Positions 52,252 to 61,978 of a stretch of 64,000 nt of DNA are shown here, piece after piece. Origin of the DNA: Mycolicibacterium sp. MU0053 (GTDB lineage: Bacteria > Actinomycetota > Actinomycetes > Mycobacteriales > Mycobacteriaceae). A model generated the notes under the pieces. The model had not been told where the DNA came from and made no database searches. It was given only the letters and a program-made list of their open reading frames with translations. Where the stretch lies: positions 3,100,001-3,164,000 of the forward strand of contig NZ_OY726397.1 in assembly GCF_963378095.1 (NCBI RefSeq). Reading direction: 5' to 3'. The position numbers and the translations under genes were made by a program. Each line of letters opens with the position of its first letter. Position 1 is the stretch's first letter.

Positions 52252-53193
52252 TCAGCACACCAGCGTGCCTGTGGCCATCAACGTGAAAGTGACCAACGGG
52301 CCACCGGCAATCATCGCCGATGCGCTGATCAACGCCGCCCGAGCGCGTATCCGCATCGGTGGGGTCGCGGGGACAGCCAGACGTTCGGCGCGGCTCAATG
52401 TTGCTACGCCGGCTGCCCCCAACGCCCCCGCCGGCGCCGCCACCCCTGCCAGAGACATCAACCCCGAGAGCAGGGTGCGGTTACCGAAACGACGCGCTGC
52501 CGCGTCATCGGCGCACATCTCCAGCATCCTCGACACCTCAGTGGCACCCTGCGTCATCAATGCGAGCTTCGGGAAGACGGTAACGATGCTGCGCAGCGCC
52601 CCCAGCACCAGGTGGTGGCGGCCTGCCAGATGAGCGCGTTCGTGGGCCAGTACCGCGCCGAGTTGGTCGGCGTCGAGAGCTGCCAAGGCTCCGGTGGTCA
52701 CCACGATGACCGGCGGCCGCCCTGACACGCAGTAGGCGACCCGCTCGCTGGAATCGACAACAAAGACGCCGTCATCGCTGGCGGGGTGCCCGACCAGCCG
52801 CACCGCCTCGGCATGCTCGCGTGTGCGAACCCGCAGGCCAACAAAACCTTTCACCAATCGGACGGTGGCTACCGACACTGCCATGACACCGCCTGCTGCA
52901 GCGGCAAGCAGCAGTATCTGGGGGATACGACCGGCGTGTCCGAAGACCACGTCGCACACGAACGCAAAACACGACGCCAGCACACCGGTGTGGTGCCCAC
53001 CACCGGTGAGCAACTCTGCCACGGTCAGCAATGCGGCCGCGAACCAGCTGATCAGAACACTGGCAACTGCGACCAGCCACGCGGCAACACCGCAACGCGG
53101 AGCGTGACCTGCGCGAGTCAGCTGGCGCAACATCGGCGGGCCGATGAGGCACACTGCAATGCTGTACAACAGCAGGCACGCAGCGAGGCTCAC
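52252..53193 (-). CDS. M56-family membrane metallopeptidase
   Basis: A 313-aa protein with several transmembrane helices. LGAVLAHERAHLAGRHH is the HExxH zinc-protease motif of the BlaR1/M56 family, and VFVVDSSERVAYCVSGRPPVIVVTTGAL precedes it. Family knowledge: M56 proteins cleave the partner BlaI-type repressor on a signal. It lacks the penicillin-binding sensor domain, so another signal is likely. GTG 53193 overlaps the stop of the blaI-type gene. Confidence 0.85.
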   Translation of the reverse strand: MSLAACLLLYSIAVCLIGPPMLRQLTRAGHAPRCGVAAWLVAVASVLISWFAAALLTVAELLTGGGHHTGVLASCFAFVCDVVFGHAGRIPQILLLAAAAGGVMAVSVATVRLVKGFVGLRVRTREHAEAVRLVGHPASDDGVFVVDSSERVAYCVSGRPPVIVVTTGALAALDADQLGAVLAHERAHLAGRHHLVLGALRSIVTVFPKLALMTQGATEVSRMLEMCADDAAARRFGNRTLLSGLMSLAGVAAPAGALGAAGVATLSRAERLAVPATPPMRIRARAALISASAMIAGGPLVTFTLMATGTLVC

Positions 53194-53576
53194 CGTTTAC
53201 TCGGCGGTTTCTTTGGCACCCGACGCAGCGCCGCGCGCAACCGCTCAGATTCCCTAGACCCGATCTGTTCGATGAAGTGGCTCAGCACCACGTCGGAACG
53301 TCCGCCGCCCTTGAGCGCCTCGTGCATCAGGCGCGCGGTGTGCTGTTCGCGTGTCAGGGTTGCCCAATAGCGGTAGGCCCGCCCGTCACGTTCGCGCGTC
53401 AGCCACCCTTTGGTGTGCAGATTGTCCATCGTCGACATCACCGTGGTGTAGGCGATTCGCCGTTCGGAGGTCAGTTCGTCGAAGATATCGCGCACGGTCA
53501 CTGCCGCATCGGGACCGTAGTTCCACACGCGATCCATGATGACCGCTTCCAACTGGCCGAAACCACGCACTCGCAC
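53190..53576 (-). CDS. BlaI/MecI/CopY-family repressor
   Basis: About 128 aa. The winged helix is visible (VRDIFDELTSERRIAYTTVMSTMDNLHTKGWLTRERDGRAYRY). This family includes CopY (copper) and BlaI (beta-lactam) repressors. The paired M56 gene follows directly. GTG 53576 is preceded by GGAGG. Since the cluster is a copper one, copper or membrane stress may be the signal. Confidence 0.88.
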   Translation of the reverse strand: MRVRGFGQLEAVIMDRVWNYGPDAAVTVRDIFDELTSERRIAYTTVMSTMDNLHTKGWLTRERDGRAYRYWATLTREQHTARLMHEALKGGGRSDVVLSHFIEQIGSRESERLRAALRRVPKKPPSKR

Positions 53577-53820
53577 CGCTAGAACCTCCGCTGTTTGACG
53601 ACGTAGCTTACCGTCCCCTTGCCACGCACCCACCATTCGACAGGCCAATTGGTGCCAGCGGCGGCCAATCGATCCGCTGCGGTCTGACGTAGCGGTCTGT
53701 GCAGCCATGGCGCGCTGCTGGTTCAGCGCAGGATAGTTGGAGCACGGGGCACGATGTGTGCGTAGGTCGGCGTGGGTGCTGCTGTTTTCACTGCACAAGG
53801 GGGCCGCGCGCTTTACATCG

Positions 53821-55083
53821 CTAATCGGGTTCGGCGGCTATTTCGGCCGGCGCCGGTTGCAACCGGCCGCTGCGGTCGAGGTAGAACAGCGCCATTGCCG
53901 TGAGCCCGCCGATCAGACCCAGCGTGATCCAGATCAGCTCGGGCGCGCCGGCGTCGCGTGCGGTCTGCATGAGCGCCCCGGTGGCCAGGTTGCCGACCAG
54001 TATGCCGACACCGACGATGGTGTTGTAGAAGCCGTAATGGGTCGCCACCAAACGGTTTCGGGAAAGCGATACTACGGTGTCCATCTCGAAGGGAAACACT
54101 GCTGCGGATCCGACCGCCAGTAGTGCGGCCGCGGCTAGTAATGCAATGACGGCTGCGGCCAGACCGAAACGTTCAGGGGTGGGTATGACGGCTAGGGGCG
54201 CGAACGCGGCGGCTAAAACCAGCATTCCGATCATCAGGGATCGCCCGGGACTCCACCGCGCGCGCAAGATGCGGGTAATGCGCAATTGCCCACCCACTGC
54301 GATGACTCCGGATACTACAAAGATTGCGGCCACCAAGACCGATTGGGCGTCCGGTGCCAAGATGGCGGCGTGCAAGGGCAGTGCGAGATACACCTGGAAA
54401 GACAGCACGTAGCAACCGACCATCGCCATTGCGAACAGCAGAAACGACCGGTTGGCCGCCACGGCGCGCCAGTCGTCGAGCACCGAGGTCTTCTTCGGTT
54501 CATCGGCGGCGCTGTGTTGCGGTAGGGCGAACAGTTGAGCAATGGTCAGCAGTGCGAACACCACTGCCGCGGCTGCGGCGGTGGTCCGAAAGTCGAGCAT
54601 CATCAACGCCAGCCCCACCAGCGGTCCTGCCAGGATGCCCGCCTGGTAGAAGATGTTGAATACGGCGAACGCCTCAACGCGCCGCTCCCCGGAATCAGCT
54701 GCGAGGTAGGCCCGTACTGCCGGGTTGAATAGCGCCCCGGCGAAACCTGTTGCCGCTGAGGCGATGAGCACCATTGGCAATGATTCGGCCACGACCAACA
54801 AACCGAAGCCGCCGGTACGCAGTAGGCATCCGGCCACGATCAGTGGCTTGTAGCCCAAGCGGTCAGCCAGAGTGCCGCCTACGATGAACATGCCCTGTTG
54901 GGAGAAATTGCGCACCCCCAACACCAGGCCGACCGCCCACGCGGCCAATCCCAAAGGACCTGCCAGATACCCCGCCAAATATGGCATCAACATGTAGAAA
55001 CCCAGATTGATGCCGAACTGGTTGATCATCAAAAGTCGGCTCGGCCAGCCGAAGCTACCGAACTGTGCGGCGAAGGCCTTCAC
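53821..55083 (-). CDS. MFS transporter
   Basis: A 420-aa protein with 12 hydrophobic helices and the motif [17 protein letters not shown], the family's G-x3-D-RxGRK/R turn. [11 protein letters not shown] is a second loop. Drug or metabolite export is likely; the substrate is unknown. It is coupled by GTGA overlap to the upstream Cds1-like enzyme, so a link to cysteine or sulfide is possible. Confidence 0.88.
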   Translation of the reverse strand: MKAFAAQFGSFGWPSRLLMINQFGINLGFYMLMPYLAGYLAGPLGLAAWAVGLVLGVRNFSQQGMFIVGGTLADRLGYKPLIVAGCLLRTGGFGLLVVAESLPMVLIASAATGFAGALFNPAVRAYLAADSGERRVEAFAVFNIFYQAGILAGPLVGLALMMLDFRTTAAAAAVVFALLTIAQLFALPQHSAADEPKKTSVLDDWRAVAANRSFLLFAMAMVGCYVLSFQVYLALPLHAAILAPDAQSVLVAAIFVVSGVIAVGGQLRITRILRARWSPGRSLMIGMLVLAAAFAPLAVIPTPERFGLAAAVIALLAAAALLAVGSAAVFPFEMDTVVSLSRNRLVATHYGFYNTIVGVGILVGNLATGALMQTARDAGAPELIWITLGLIGGLTAMALFYLDRSGRLQPAPAEIAAEPD

Positions 55084-56189
55084 AGTGCCACCACAGCTGG
55101 GTCATGCACGCGCGCACACCGCGTCCATGACTGCACGACGCGCTCGGTCGGGTCGCCGACGACCGCTGGCTCTAGTCCCGGTGGGCCTTCGAGGAGTCCG
55201 TGGGTCCGGCAGTAGTCGTCGTTGTAGACGGTGTCGAAGTAGCGTTGCGGACCATCGGGAAACACTGCGGCAATGGTCGTACCCTTCGGGTAGTTTCGCG
55301 CTGCCCAACCGGCCACCAACGCTACCGCTCCCACACTCCACCCGCCGCTGGCGTAGTGGGTGGCCGCCAAGGCGCGACATGCCCACACCGCCTCAGCCGG
55401 TGCCACCCAGTGGACCTCGGTGAATGCGTTGTAGTCCACGTTGCGGGGGTAGATGCTGGAGCCCAGTCCGCGCATCAACCTCGTGGTTGCGGGCTGGCCG
55501 AAAATCGTCGAACCGATGGCGTCGACGCCGATCAACTGCAAGTCGGGATTGAATTCGCGCAGCACGCGTGCCACACCGGCCGAATGCCCGCCGGTGCCTA
55601 CCGAGCAGACCAACACGTCAATGGTCCCGAGCTGTGCCTGCAATTCCAGCGCCAATCCCCGATATGCGTCGACATTGTCGGGGTTGTTGTACTGATCGGG
55701 ATACCAGGCGTTGGGATTCCCTGCCAAGATCTCGGCCACCCGGTCGCGTCGGGCCTGCTGCCAGCCGCCCTGTGGGTGCGGTTCGGCCACCAGATCCACT
55801 TTCCCACCGTAGGCGGTGAGCATGCGTTGGACAATCGGTTCCATACCGGGGTCGGCAACCAGCGTCACCGGATGGCCATATGCCGTGCCGGCCAGCGCCA
55901 GGCCCAAGCCCAGGGTTCCGCTGGTGGATTCCACGATGCGGCCACCAGGGCGTAGATCACCGCGGGCCAGGGCCTGTTGCACCATGTGCATCGCCGGACG
56001 ATCTTTCATCCCGCCGGGGTTGAAACCCTCGAGTTTGGCCCAAAATCCGCGCGCGCCAGAACTGAAAGGGGCATCGATCCACAACACCGGGGTGTGGCCG
56101 ACCAGGGTGGCAGGCCGGTGACAGCGGCCCAGTGCTGGCTTTCGTGAGGCAGACGGGTCAGGTGTGTGTACGGATAGGTCATGGTTCAT
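55080..56189 (-). CDS. PLP-dependent cysteine synthase/desulfhydrase-family enzyme (Cds1-like)
   Basis: A 369-aa fold-type II PLP enzyme. The PLP lysine lies in [14 protein letters not shown], the phosphate loop in [14 protein letters not shown] and [11 protein letters not shown], and the N-terminal VGHTPVL is the substrate loop. The pattern resembles mycobacterial Cds1, an L-cysteine desulfhydrase that releases H2S. A related pseudogene is at 59935-60813. A sulfide-based role in copper tolerance is an inference. Confidence 0.85.
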   Translation of the reverse strand: MNHDLSVHTPDPSASRKPALGRCHRPATLVGHTPVLWIDAPFSSGARGFWAKLEGFNPGGMKDRPAMHMVQQALARGDLRPGGRIVESTSGTLGLGLALAGTAYGHPVTLVADPGMEPIVQRMLTAYGGKVDLVAEPHPQGGWQQARRDRVAEILAGNPNAWYPDQYNNPDNVDAYRGLALELQAQLGTIDVLVCSVGTGGHSAGVARVLREFNPDLQLIGVDAIGSTIFGQPATTRLMRGLGSSIYPRNVDYNAFTEVHWVAPAEAVWACRALAATHYASGGWSVGAVALVAGWAARNYPKGTTIAAVFPDGPQRYFDTVYNDDYCRTHGLLEGPPGLEPAVVGDPTERVVQSWTRCARVHDPAVVAL

Positions 56190-56300
56190 GGGTTTGGGTC
56201 GTTTCTGCGTCGAAGCCGCGCTTGAGAAGCGCTACGGCTGTGGGTGATTGGGCGGTCGGTGACCCGGCCCCGTGCGGCGGACCGGGCCAGTCGCGCCCAG

Positions 56301-56717
56301 TCAGCTGCGTATGACGCAAAAACGAGTCAAAATAGCTCGACCTGAGAGAACTGACGGGCCCCGGCGAGGCGGACCGCGCATCGATACACCCACAGCAGTC
56401 CCCCACCCGCCCAGCGCCAAAGCCACGACGAAGGCCAGCCCGAGCGCCATAGCCAATGTGGTGACGCGGGGCAACGCCCCAGCGGTGAGGTTCAGCTGAG
56501 CGTGCGCCATAGACCCGTCATCGGCGTGCGGGTGATCAACAACATCAGCAAACTGATGGACAAGGGAGGAGGCATGAGCGTGCGGGCTGGTCGGGGCCGG
56601 TGCATCCAAACACGGAACACCACACTCGGTGGCGACAACTACCAGCACCCACGACACCAGCACGACACCGGCCAGTCGGCGCAGCCATGAGGTGGTGCGC
56701 AAGCCGTGGTAGTTCAC
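56301..56717 (-). CDS. LpqS-like copper-responsive membrane/lipoprotein
   Basis: About 138 aa from a GTG at 56717 preceded by GGAGA. A hydrophobic N-terminus is followed by His-containing segments (HAHASSLVHQFADVVDHPH) and a second helix (LAMALGLAFVVALALGG). The C-terminus RGPPRRG...LTRFCVI closely follows the M. tuberculosis LpqS end. LpqS belongs to the copper-responsive RicR regulon, and an MmcO-like gene lies next to it here, as expected for a copper regulon. Confidence 0.75.
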   Translation of the reverse strand: MNYHGLRTTSWLRRLAGVVLVSWVLVVVATECGVPCLDAPAPTSPHAHASSLVHQFADVVDHPHADDGSMAHAQLNLTAGALPRVTTLAMALGLAFVVALALGGWGTAVGVSMRGPPRRGPSVLSGRAILTRFCVIRS

Positions 56718-57356
56718 AATTTCTCCACTGTAACAGCGCACAACCACGCCACAGCTGTGGCGCGAAGTTGCGGCCGTGTTGTTACCGGGCCGCGATACCG
56801 ACGGCTAAGCCCACCGGCACCAGTGCTGGATGTCATGTTGTCGCGACTGCAATCATTCTGTGTCCCATCAAATTCTGACCTGAACCACGACTGCCAGCGA
56901 CACACGCGTGAGCATCGTGCCTGCTTGAAGTACTATTTGTGTACGTACACAGTGTGACCGATTGGCGCGCATCAAGGTCAACTTGGGATCGGCGACGGTG
57001 TGTATCGGTTTGTGATGAGTTTTGACTCACCGCTACAGCCCGCGGCATGTAACGCGAATCACCGAATTGAACGTGAGCGGATCGACTGGTTCGTAGTCGA
57101 CCCCCGATGTATCGGCGACGGTTGAAACGTCCGACTGTCTCTCCCGGACCCCGTGTGTAGCTAACAATTACACTCCACCGCGGCCCTTTGGACAGCGTGG
57201 CCAGCTGCTGGCCGATCTGGCGAACCGCAACGCCTGATCCGGGCCCGGCAGTGTCGCTCTCGCGTGGCACATGCGCGTTGGCAGTCCCGCGTTGCGATCC
57301 ACGATGTCCAGGGCAGCTCTCTGTCCGGTGGGCCGCTGGGGCTCGGCGTCGAGGGA
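56718..57356. other. Gene-free region between LpqS-like and MmcO-like genes
   Basis: About 640 bp without a gene I can support. It contains a perfect palindrome TGTGTACGTACACA at 56938-56951. An LpqS-like promoter should lie near 56730-56800 but no RicR-type box could be picked out by eye. Confidence 0.5.
56938..56951. promoter_or_regulatory. Perfect 14-bp palindrome
   Basis: TGTGTACGTACACA, self-complementary over all 14 bases, in a gene-free stretch. It looks like a dimeric repressor site. No adjacent gene start is at a typical promoter distance, so its target is unclear. Confidence 0.45.
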
Positions 57357-58883
57357 TCAACTGCTGTAGTTCAGGCTAGTCATCATGCCTGCCTCCTGGT
57401 GATACGTGTTATGGCAATGCAGCATCCACACCCCTGGATTGTCGGCATCAAAGATCACCGTCAGCTTTTGCATGGGAAGCACATTGACGGTGTCCTTGCG
57501 GGCCCCGGGTCGCCCGTCGTGGGTCACGACTTCGAAAGTGTGGCCATGTAAGTGCATCGGATGCCACATCATCGACATGTTGCTGAACGTCAGTGCGACA
57601 CGCTGGCCTTGCTGCACAGCCAGTGGATCGGTGGTGGCGAAGGGGCGGCCGTTGATCGTCCAGGCGTAGGGGCTCATTGACCCACCCAAGTCGGCGGGCA
57701 GCGCCACGTCAGCCGTGCGGTTCGGCAGCGCCACGGCGGACGCCGCGCTCAACTGCGCGACCGTACCGACGCGACCCGACAACTCGGCCGGCCGGAAATC
57801 CGGTGCAGCAGGTGCGCCAGACCCGGTCACCAGCAGGGCACGAGCCACCGAGTTCTTGCCTTCCGCGGCCGCGACAAGGGGGAAGACCCCATCACCGGCG
57901 GTGACGACCACGTCATAGCGCTCCCCCATCCCGATCAGCACCGCATCGAACTCGGCCGGGGCCACCGGGAACCCATCGGTATGGGTGACCGTCATCCGGT
58001 GGCCAGTCAACGCCACCCGAAACGCGGTATCGGAGCCGGCGTTGATCAAGCGAATACGAACCCGCTGACCGGGCTTAACGCGAAATGTGCTCGCCGCTCC
58101 CGGAATGCGGCCATTCGCCAGGTAATACGGATAGGTGACATCACCGGCGTCGCCACCGAGCAGTTCACTGCCGCGGGTGCCGCCCATCCCGGGAACCGCG
58201 GATGCGGCCATGTCGTCCATATCACCGGTCCCGGGCATGTGGTGGGCAGACCCGGACATGGTGAGCAGCCCTTCATAAATTTGCCGAGGGCTCGATCCGA
58301 TGCCGTCGGTCCAGTCGTCAAGCATCACAACCCATTCGGCATCGTAGTCTCCGGGCTCCGCGGGGTCGTCGACGATCACCGGTAGATATAGGCCGGTGTC
58401 CGCTTGCAGGCCGGTGTGCGGATGCGCCCAATAGGTGCCCGGGTGGGGCACCGAGAACCGGTAGGTGAAATCCTGCCCGGCGTCGATGTCGGGGGTCGCC
58501 GGAGCGGCACCATCCATATCGTTGCGCAGCGCAATGCCGTGCCAGTGCACCGACGTCGGCTCGTTTAATCGGTTACGCACGGTGACCGCCACCTCATCGC
58601 CCACACTGGCCCTCAGCAGCGGCCCGGGCACGGTGTCGTTGTAGGACAGCGTCTCGGCCATCACCCCGCCGATGTCAGCCCGGGTGCGCTGGGCGCTCAG
58701 TGTCGCGTTGACGGTACGGCCACTGTGCGGGCGACGCGATTCGGCAATCGCCACCGGATCCGGCACGGTGCCGTCGGTTCGGCTGGCACATCCCGCCAAC
58801 ACCAGGCCCGCTGCGGCGCTGACGCCAAGAAACCTCCGTCTGCTCAGCTCACCGCCGAACGACGCCGCCAGGTCCCCCATCAT
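57357..58883 (-). CDS. mmcO: Multicopper oxidase, MmcO-like
   Basis: A 508-aa protein. A Tat signal (SRRRFLGVSAAAG) ends in the lipobox LAGC, so it is an exported, anchored lipoprotein. Copper ligands: SVHWHGIAL, YWAHPHTG, HPMHLHGH and MLHCHNTYHQEAGMM. Family knowledge: mycobacterial MmcO (Rv0846c) is an outer-face copper oxidase needed for copper resistance. ATG 58883 follows GGGAGGG. Internal Met-rich inserts (PGTGDMDDMAAS) are like those of CueO. Confidence 0.93.
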   Translation of the reverse strand: MMGDLAASFGGELSRRRFLGVSAAAGLVLAGCASRTDGTVPDPVAIAESRRPHSGRTVNATLSAQRTRADIGGVMAETLSYNDTVPGPLLRASVGDEVAVTVRNRLNEPTSVHWHGIALRNDMDGAAPATPDIDAGQDFTYRFSVPHPGTYWAHPHTGLQADTGLYLPVIVDDPAEPGDYDAEWVVMLDDWTDGIGSSPRQIYEGLLTMSGSAHHMPGTGDMDDMAASAVPGMGGTRGSELLGGDAGDVTYPYYLANGRIPGAASTFRVKPGQRVRIRLINAGSDTAFRVALTGHRMTVTHTDGFPVAPAEFDAVLIGMGERYDVVVTAGDGVFPLVAAAEGKNSVARALLVTGSGAPAAPDFRPAELSGRVGTVAQLSAASAVALPNRTADVALPADLGGSMSPYAWTINGRPFATTDPLAVQQGQRVALTFSNMSMMWHPMHLHGHTFEVVTHDGRPGARKDTVNVLPMQKLTVIFDADNPGVWMLHCHNTYHQEAGMMTSLNYSS

Positions 58884-59359
58884 TCGCCCTCCCGCGCGGC
58901 GACCGATACCGGTTCCCGACACCGGTTCGGGCACCGCTGGCTCAGCGAGCCGCTCACATGTCGGTTACCGGGCAACCCGCTCCTGCGATACTGCGCTCGA
59001 TATCCAAACATCCCAACGCCACTGGTGACTCGCGTGCGCCGACTCGACTTCCTCACGGTCTTATCGTCCCCCTCGAACCGCCGCGAATCCATCAATATCG
59101 AATGAAGATTCGTTCAAGAACTGATGGGCGAAGCGCTTCACTACGGACGAAATCGTCAGGGGAGCCACGTATGTCAGGCATCTCAACCGCATCTTAAGCA
59201 AGTCTTCACGCGACCTCCATCCGTTACGCCGACATCGCAGTACACGGTCGAACCCAGACAGTGACTGAGACGAGACGGACGGGTGCCGAGAAGAAATGGC
59301 CCGCACCAGTTTTCATAACTCGTTGCTGAAATGCCACCTACGAGGAGGATGCGCCCACC
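58884..59359. other. Gene-free divergent region between mmcO and a PASTA-like gene
   Basis: About 475 bp. It must hold the mmcO promoter to the left and that of the 59360 gene to the right. A small hairpin-like CGAAT...ATTCG lies at 59099-59112. I see no copper box with confidence. Confidence 0.45.
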
Positions 59360-59746
59360 GTGAAAGTGAATATTGCCATCGCGAGGGCGATAGCCGTCGT
59401 CGTGGCGGGAAGTAGTTTAATGTTGTCGCCCCCGGTCGCGGCGGCGGCGCCTGACTTGGTAGGCCAGACCTATGCCGATGCCGCGGCGGCTATCGCGAAG
59501 TTAGGCAGCACGGCAGTAGTGGCGTCCCGACTCGGCAGCCGTCTGCCCCTAAGTGAATGCAAGGTGACCAACGTTTCACGTCCAACGTCGTTAAGAACTA
59601 ATCATGAGGTAGTTCCGGGGCAGGCTGGACAGTTGCGACGTCCACGACATCGTTACCGGATCGTTGAACCTGAATACCGGCTCACGCTGAACTGCAACGA
59701 CTCTGTTTCCTCAGCCAAAACCCCGAGAAACTCGGCGGCAAGATAA
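59360..59746 (+). CDS. Secreted PASTA-like small protein, possibly decaying
   Basis: A 128-aa protein with a signal peptide (residues 1-30 ending AAAA) and PDLVGQTYADAAAAIAKLGSTAVV, the start of a PASTA-like domain common in mycobacterial secreted proteins. The part from about residue 75 (RPTSLRTNHEVVPGQAGQLRR) looks less protein-like, but LTLNCNDSVSSAKTPRNSAA at the end fits the family again. A pair of compensating shifts is possible. GTG 59360 follows GAGGAGG. Confidence 0.6.
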   Translation: MKVNIAIARAIAVVVAGSSLMLSPPVAAAAPDLVGQTYADAAAAIAKLGSTAVVASRLGSRLPLSECKVTNVSRPTSLRTNHEVVPGQAGQLRRPRHRYRIVEPEYRLTLNCNDSVSSAKTPRNSAAR

Positions 59747-59934
59747 CCATGTACCGCCGGATGGAAGACACTCCCACGAAACCGATTGCGGTCGCGCCTA
59801 CCGCCTTCCGGCGGTATCACTACTTCGCAGCAGGGCAGACATAGCCAACGTCAGCGGTTTGAACACTGAGACGGTCGGGCCAAAGGTCCGGGTGAGGATG
59901 AGTGCGCCGCGGTGCCGCGGACCTCACCTCCGGT

Positions 59935-60813
59935 GAGCGCCAGATCAACGACGATCTCGCAGCGGGTCCACGATGTAACTACTCGCTGGGTGGATGGTCG
60001 ATCACCGCAGGCTCGCGCGGTGGCGATGTGAGCAAAAGATCGTGGGGGCGGCAGTAGTCGTCGTTGTAGACATGTCGAAGTGCTGGGTCCGTCGGGGAAC
60101 ATCGCGGCGCTCGTCGTGCCGACGGTGAAGGTGCGCGCAGCCCGGCCCGCGACCAGTGCGACCGCGCCGGCGCTCCATCCGCCGGTGGCGTGCTGGCAGT
60201 CGCAATGTGCGGCACGGTGCCAACCGAGCACACCAACACATCGACTTGTCCCCACTGAGTTTGCACTTCCAACGCCAGTGGCCGATACGTATCAACATTG
60301 TTGAGGTTGTTGTACTGGTCGGGTTGCCATGCGTCGGGGTCGCCGGCCATCAGCTCAGCGACACCGGTCGTTGCGTGCCTGCTGCCAGCCGCCGGTCGGG
60401 TGCGGGTCGGTAACCCATGTCGACGTCGGCGCCGTAGGCGCGCAGCATCCACACGATCATGGGCTCCATACCCGGATCGGTAACCAGAGTCACCGGATGG
60501 CGGTAGACGATTCCGGCCAGGGCAGGCCCTAAACCCAAGGTGCCGCTCGTGAATTCGATAATGTGCGCACCCGGGCGCAGGTCATTACGCGCGGGGCGCG
60601 CTCGACCATGTGCAGGGCTGGGCGATCCTTCAGCCCCCCGGGATTGAACCCTTCCAGCTTGGTCCAGAATCCCCGGTCGGCGGAACTGAACGGCTCAGAG
60701 ATCCGCAGGACTGGGGTACGCCCGACAAGGTTCTCGGGCCGTTCGTAGCGGTCGAGGCCGCGGTAGTGCGGTGCGTGCAGTTCCGGTGTGGGGATAGACA
60801 GGACATGACTCAT
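59935..60813 (-). pseudogene. Degraded second copy of the Cds1-like enzyme
   Basis: The reverse strand holds pieces of the same PLP enzyme as at 55080-56189 in several frames: [19 protein letters not shown] and [14 protein letters not shown] near the start, [43 protein letters not shown], then, after a missing middle, [23 protein letters not shown] and TSWTRCE at the end. At least three frameshifts and a loss of about 90 codons are needed. It cannot make a working enzyme. Its start overlaps the stop of the small membrane gene. Confidence 0.85.
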
Positions 60814-61070
60814 GTGATCGTCGATTCCTTATCAATCACCGCGGCCGGGCGGTGTCGCCGGTCCGGGTGGGCTGTGTCGGCAACGTCGACCTCCCCGCCT
60901 GGTGCCGACGAAGCCACGATGCCGGTTGGGCGTTCGCCAGAAACCGTGCCGAACAGCGCAATGGTCATCGCGGTGACCGCCAGCCAAAACCCGACCAGCA
61001 TGCCGGTAGTCAGCAGCCAGTCATCCCAAGCCATGCCAGCGTGGCGCCCGCGTATCCAGTACGGCAACAT
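60810..61070 (-). CDS. Small membrane protein upstream of the broken cds copy
   Basis: About 86 aa from an ATG at 61070 preceded by GAGGAGGG. One hydrophobic helix ([25 protein letters not shown]) and an acidic/His-containing C-terminus. The stop overlaps the ATG of the pseudogene. Such small proteins often stand near metal operons in mycobacteria; no function known. Confidence 0.65.
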   Translation of the reverse strand: MLPYWIRGRHAGMAWDDWLLTTGMLVGFWLAVTAMTIALFGTVSGERPTGIVASSAPGGEVDVADTAHPDRRHRPAAVIDKESTIT

Positions 61071-61222
61071 GTCGATCCGCCCTCCTCGCGTAATCCACGG
61101 CGGGGCCCACCCGCTGATTCGGTGCAGGTTGAGTAAAGATTTGGTGAAGGTCCTACCGGTGCGGCGGAGAGTCTGGTGCTGTTGTTGGGTCGGCGATGTG
61201 TGAGCGGTGGTTAGCGGGCACC

Positions 61223-61978
61223 ATGAACACCATGAACCAGAAGTCAACACAGCCAGGTGCTGAGGCGCACGGCTACCGTGCGCTCATCGTCGACGACGAG
61301 GTAGCGCTTGCTGAAGTGGTGGCCAGCTACCTCAATCGCGAACATTTCGAAACCCATATCGCCGTTGATGGTTCGCAAGCAGTGGCCGTGGCGCGGGAGT
61401 TTGATCCCGATGTGGTGGTTCTCGACGTGGGGTTGCCGGGTATCGACGGGCTGGAAGTATGTCGGCAGCTGCGCACCTTCTCCGACGCCTACGTGGTCAT
61501 GCTCACCGCCCGCGACACCGAAGTCGACACGATCGTTGGCCTGACGGTCGGCGCCGACGACTATGTCACCAAACCGTTCAGTCCGCGAGAACTTGTGGCC
61601 CGCATCCGCGCAATGCTTCGCCGGCCCCGCTCGGTGGCCGTCGATGGCGCAGCCGCCGGTGAGCACGCACCGCCGCCGCGACGCTTCGGGGCGCTGCAAA
61701 TTGACCTCGCCGCGCGGGAGGTCGAGCTCGATGGCGAGCCGATCCGGTTGACGCGCACAGAATTCGACGTGCTTGTGGCCTTGTCTGCACGTCCGGCGAC
61801 GGTGTTGACCCGTCGCCAGCTACTAGAAACGGTGCGGGACGGACCGTGGGTCGGTGACGAGCATGTCATTGACGTCCACATCGGCCATCTGCGGCGCAAG
61901 CTCGGCGAAAACGCGAGCACGCCCCGTTACGTCCTCACCGTCCGCGGTGTCGGATACCGGATGGGGAACGGGCAATGA
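61223..61978 (+). CDS. OmpR-family response regulator
   Basis: A 251-aa two-component regulator. Receiver: VDDE, phosphoacceptor Asp in VVVLDVGLPGIDG, Thr and Lys in TARDTEV and YVTKPFSP. The C-terminal winged helix is of the OmpR type (RLTRTEFDVLVALSARPATVLTRRQLL). ATG 61223 or 61232 are possible. The histidine kinase follows with ATGA overlap. Together they could sense metal or envelope stress in this island. Confidence 0.93.
   Translation: MNTMNQKSTQPGAEAHGYRALIVDDEVALAEVVASYLNREHFETHIAVDGSQAVAVAREFDPDVVVLDVGLPGIDGLEVCRQLRTFSDAYVVMLTARDTEVDTIVGLTVGADDYVTKPFSPRELVARIRAMLRRPRSVAVDGAAAGEHAPPPRRFGALQIDLAAREVELDGEPIRLTRTEFDVLVALSARPATVLTRRQLLETVRDGPWVGDEHVIDVHIGHLRRKLGENASTPRYVLTVRGVGYRMGNGQ

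Noticed and set aside
51867..52286. 139-codon plus-strand frame upstream of copB
   Set aside because: Composition is unlike a protein and it overlaps the end of the M56 gene on the other strand and the likely copB promoter.
56833..57360. 175-codon minus-strand frame before lpqS-like gene
   Set aside because: No start signal, Arg/Ser-rich random-looking translation, overlaps a palindromic regulatory region.
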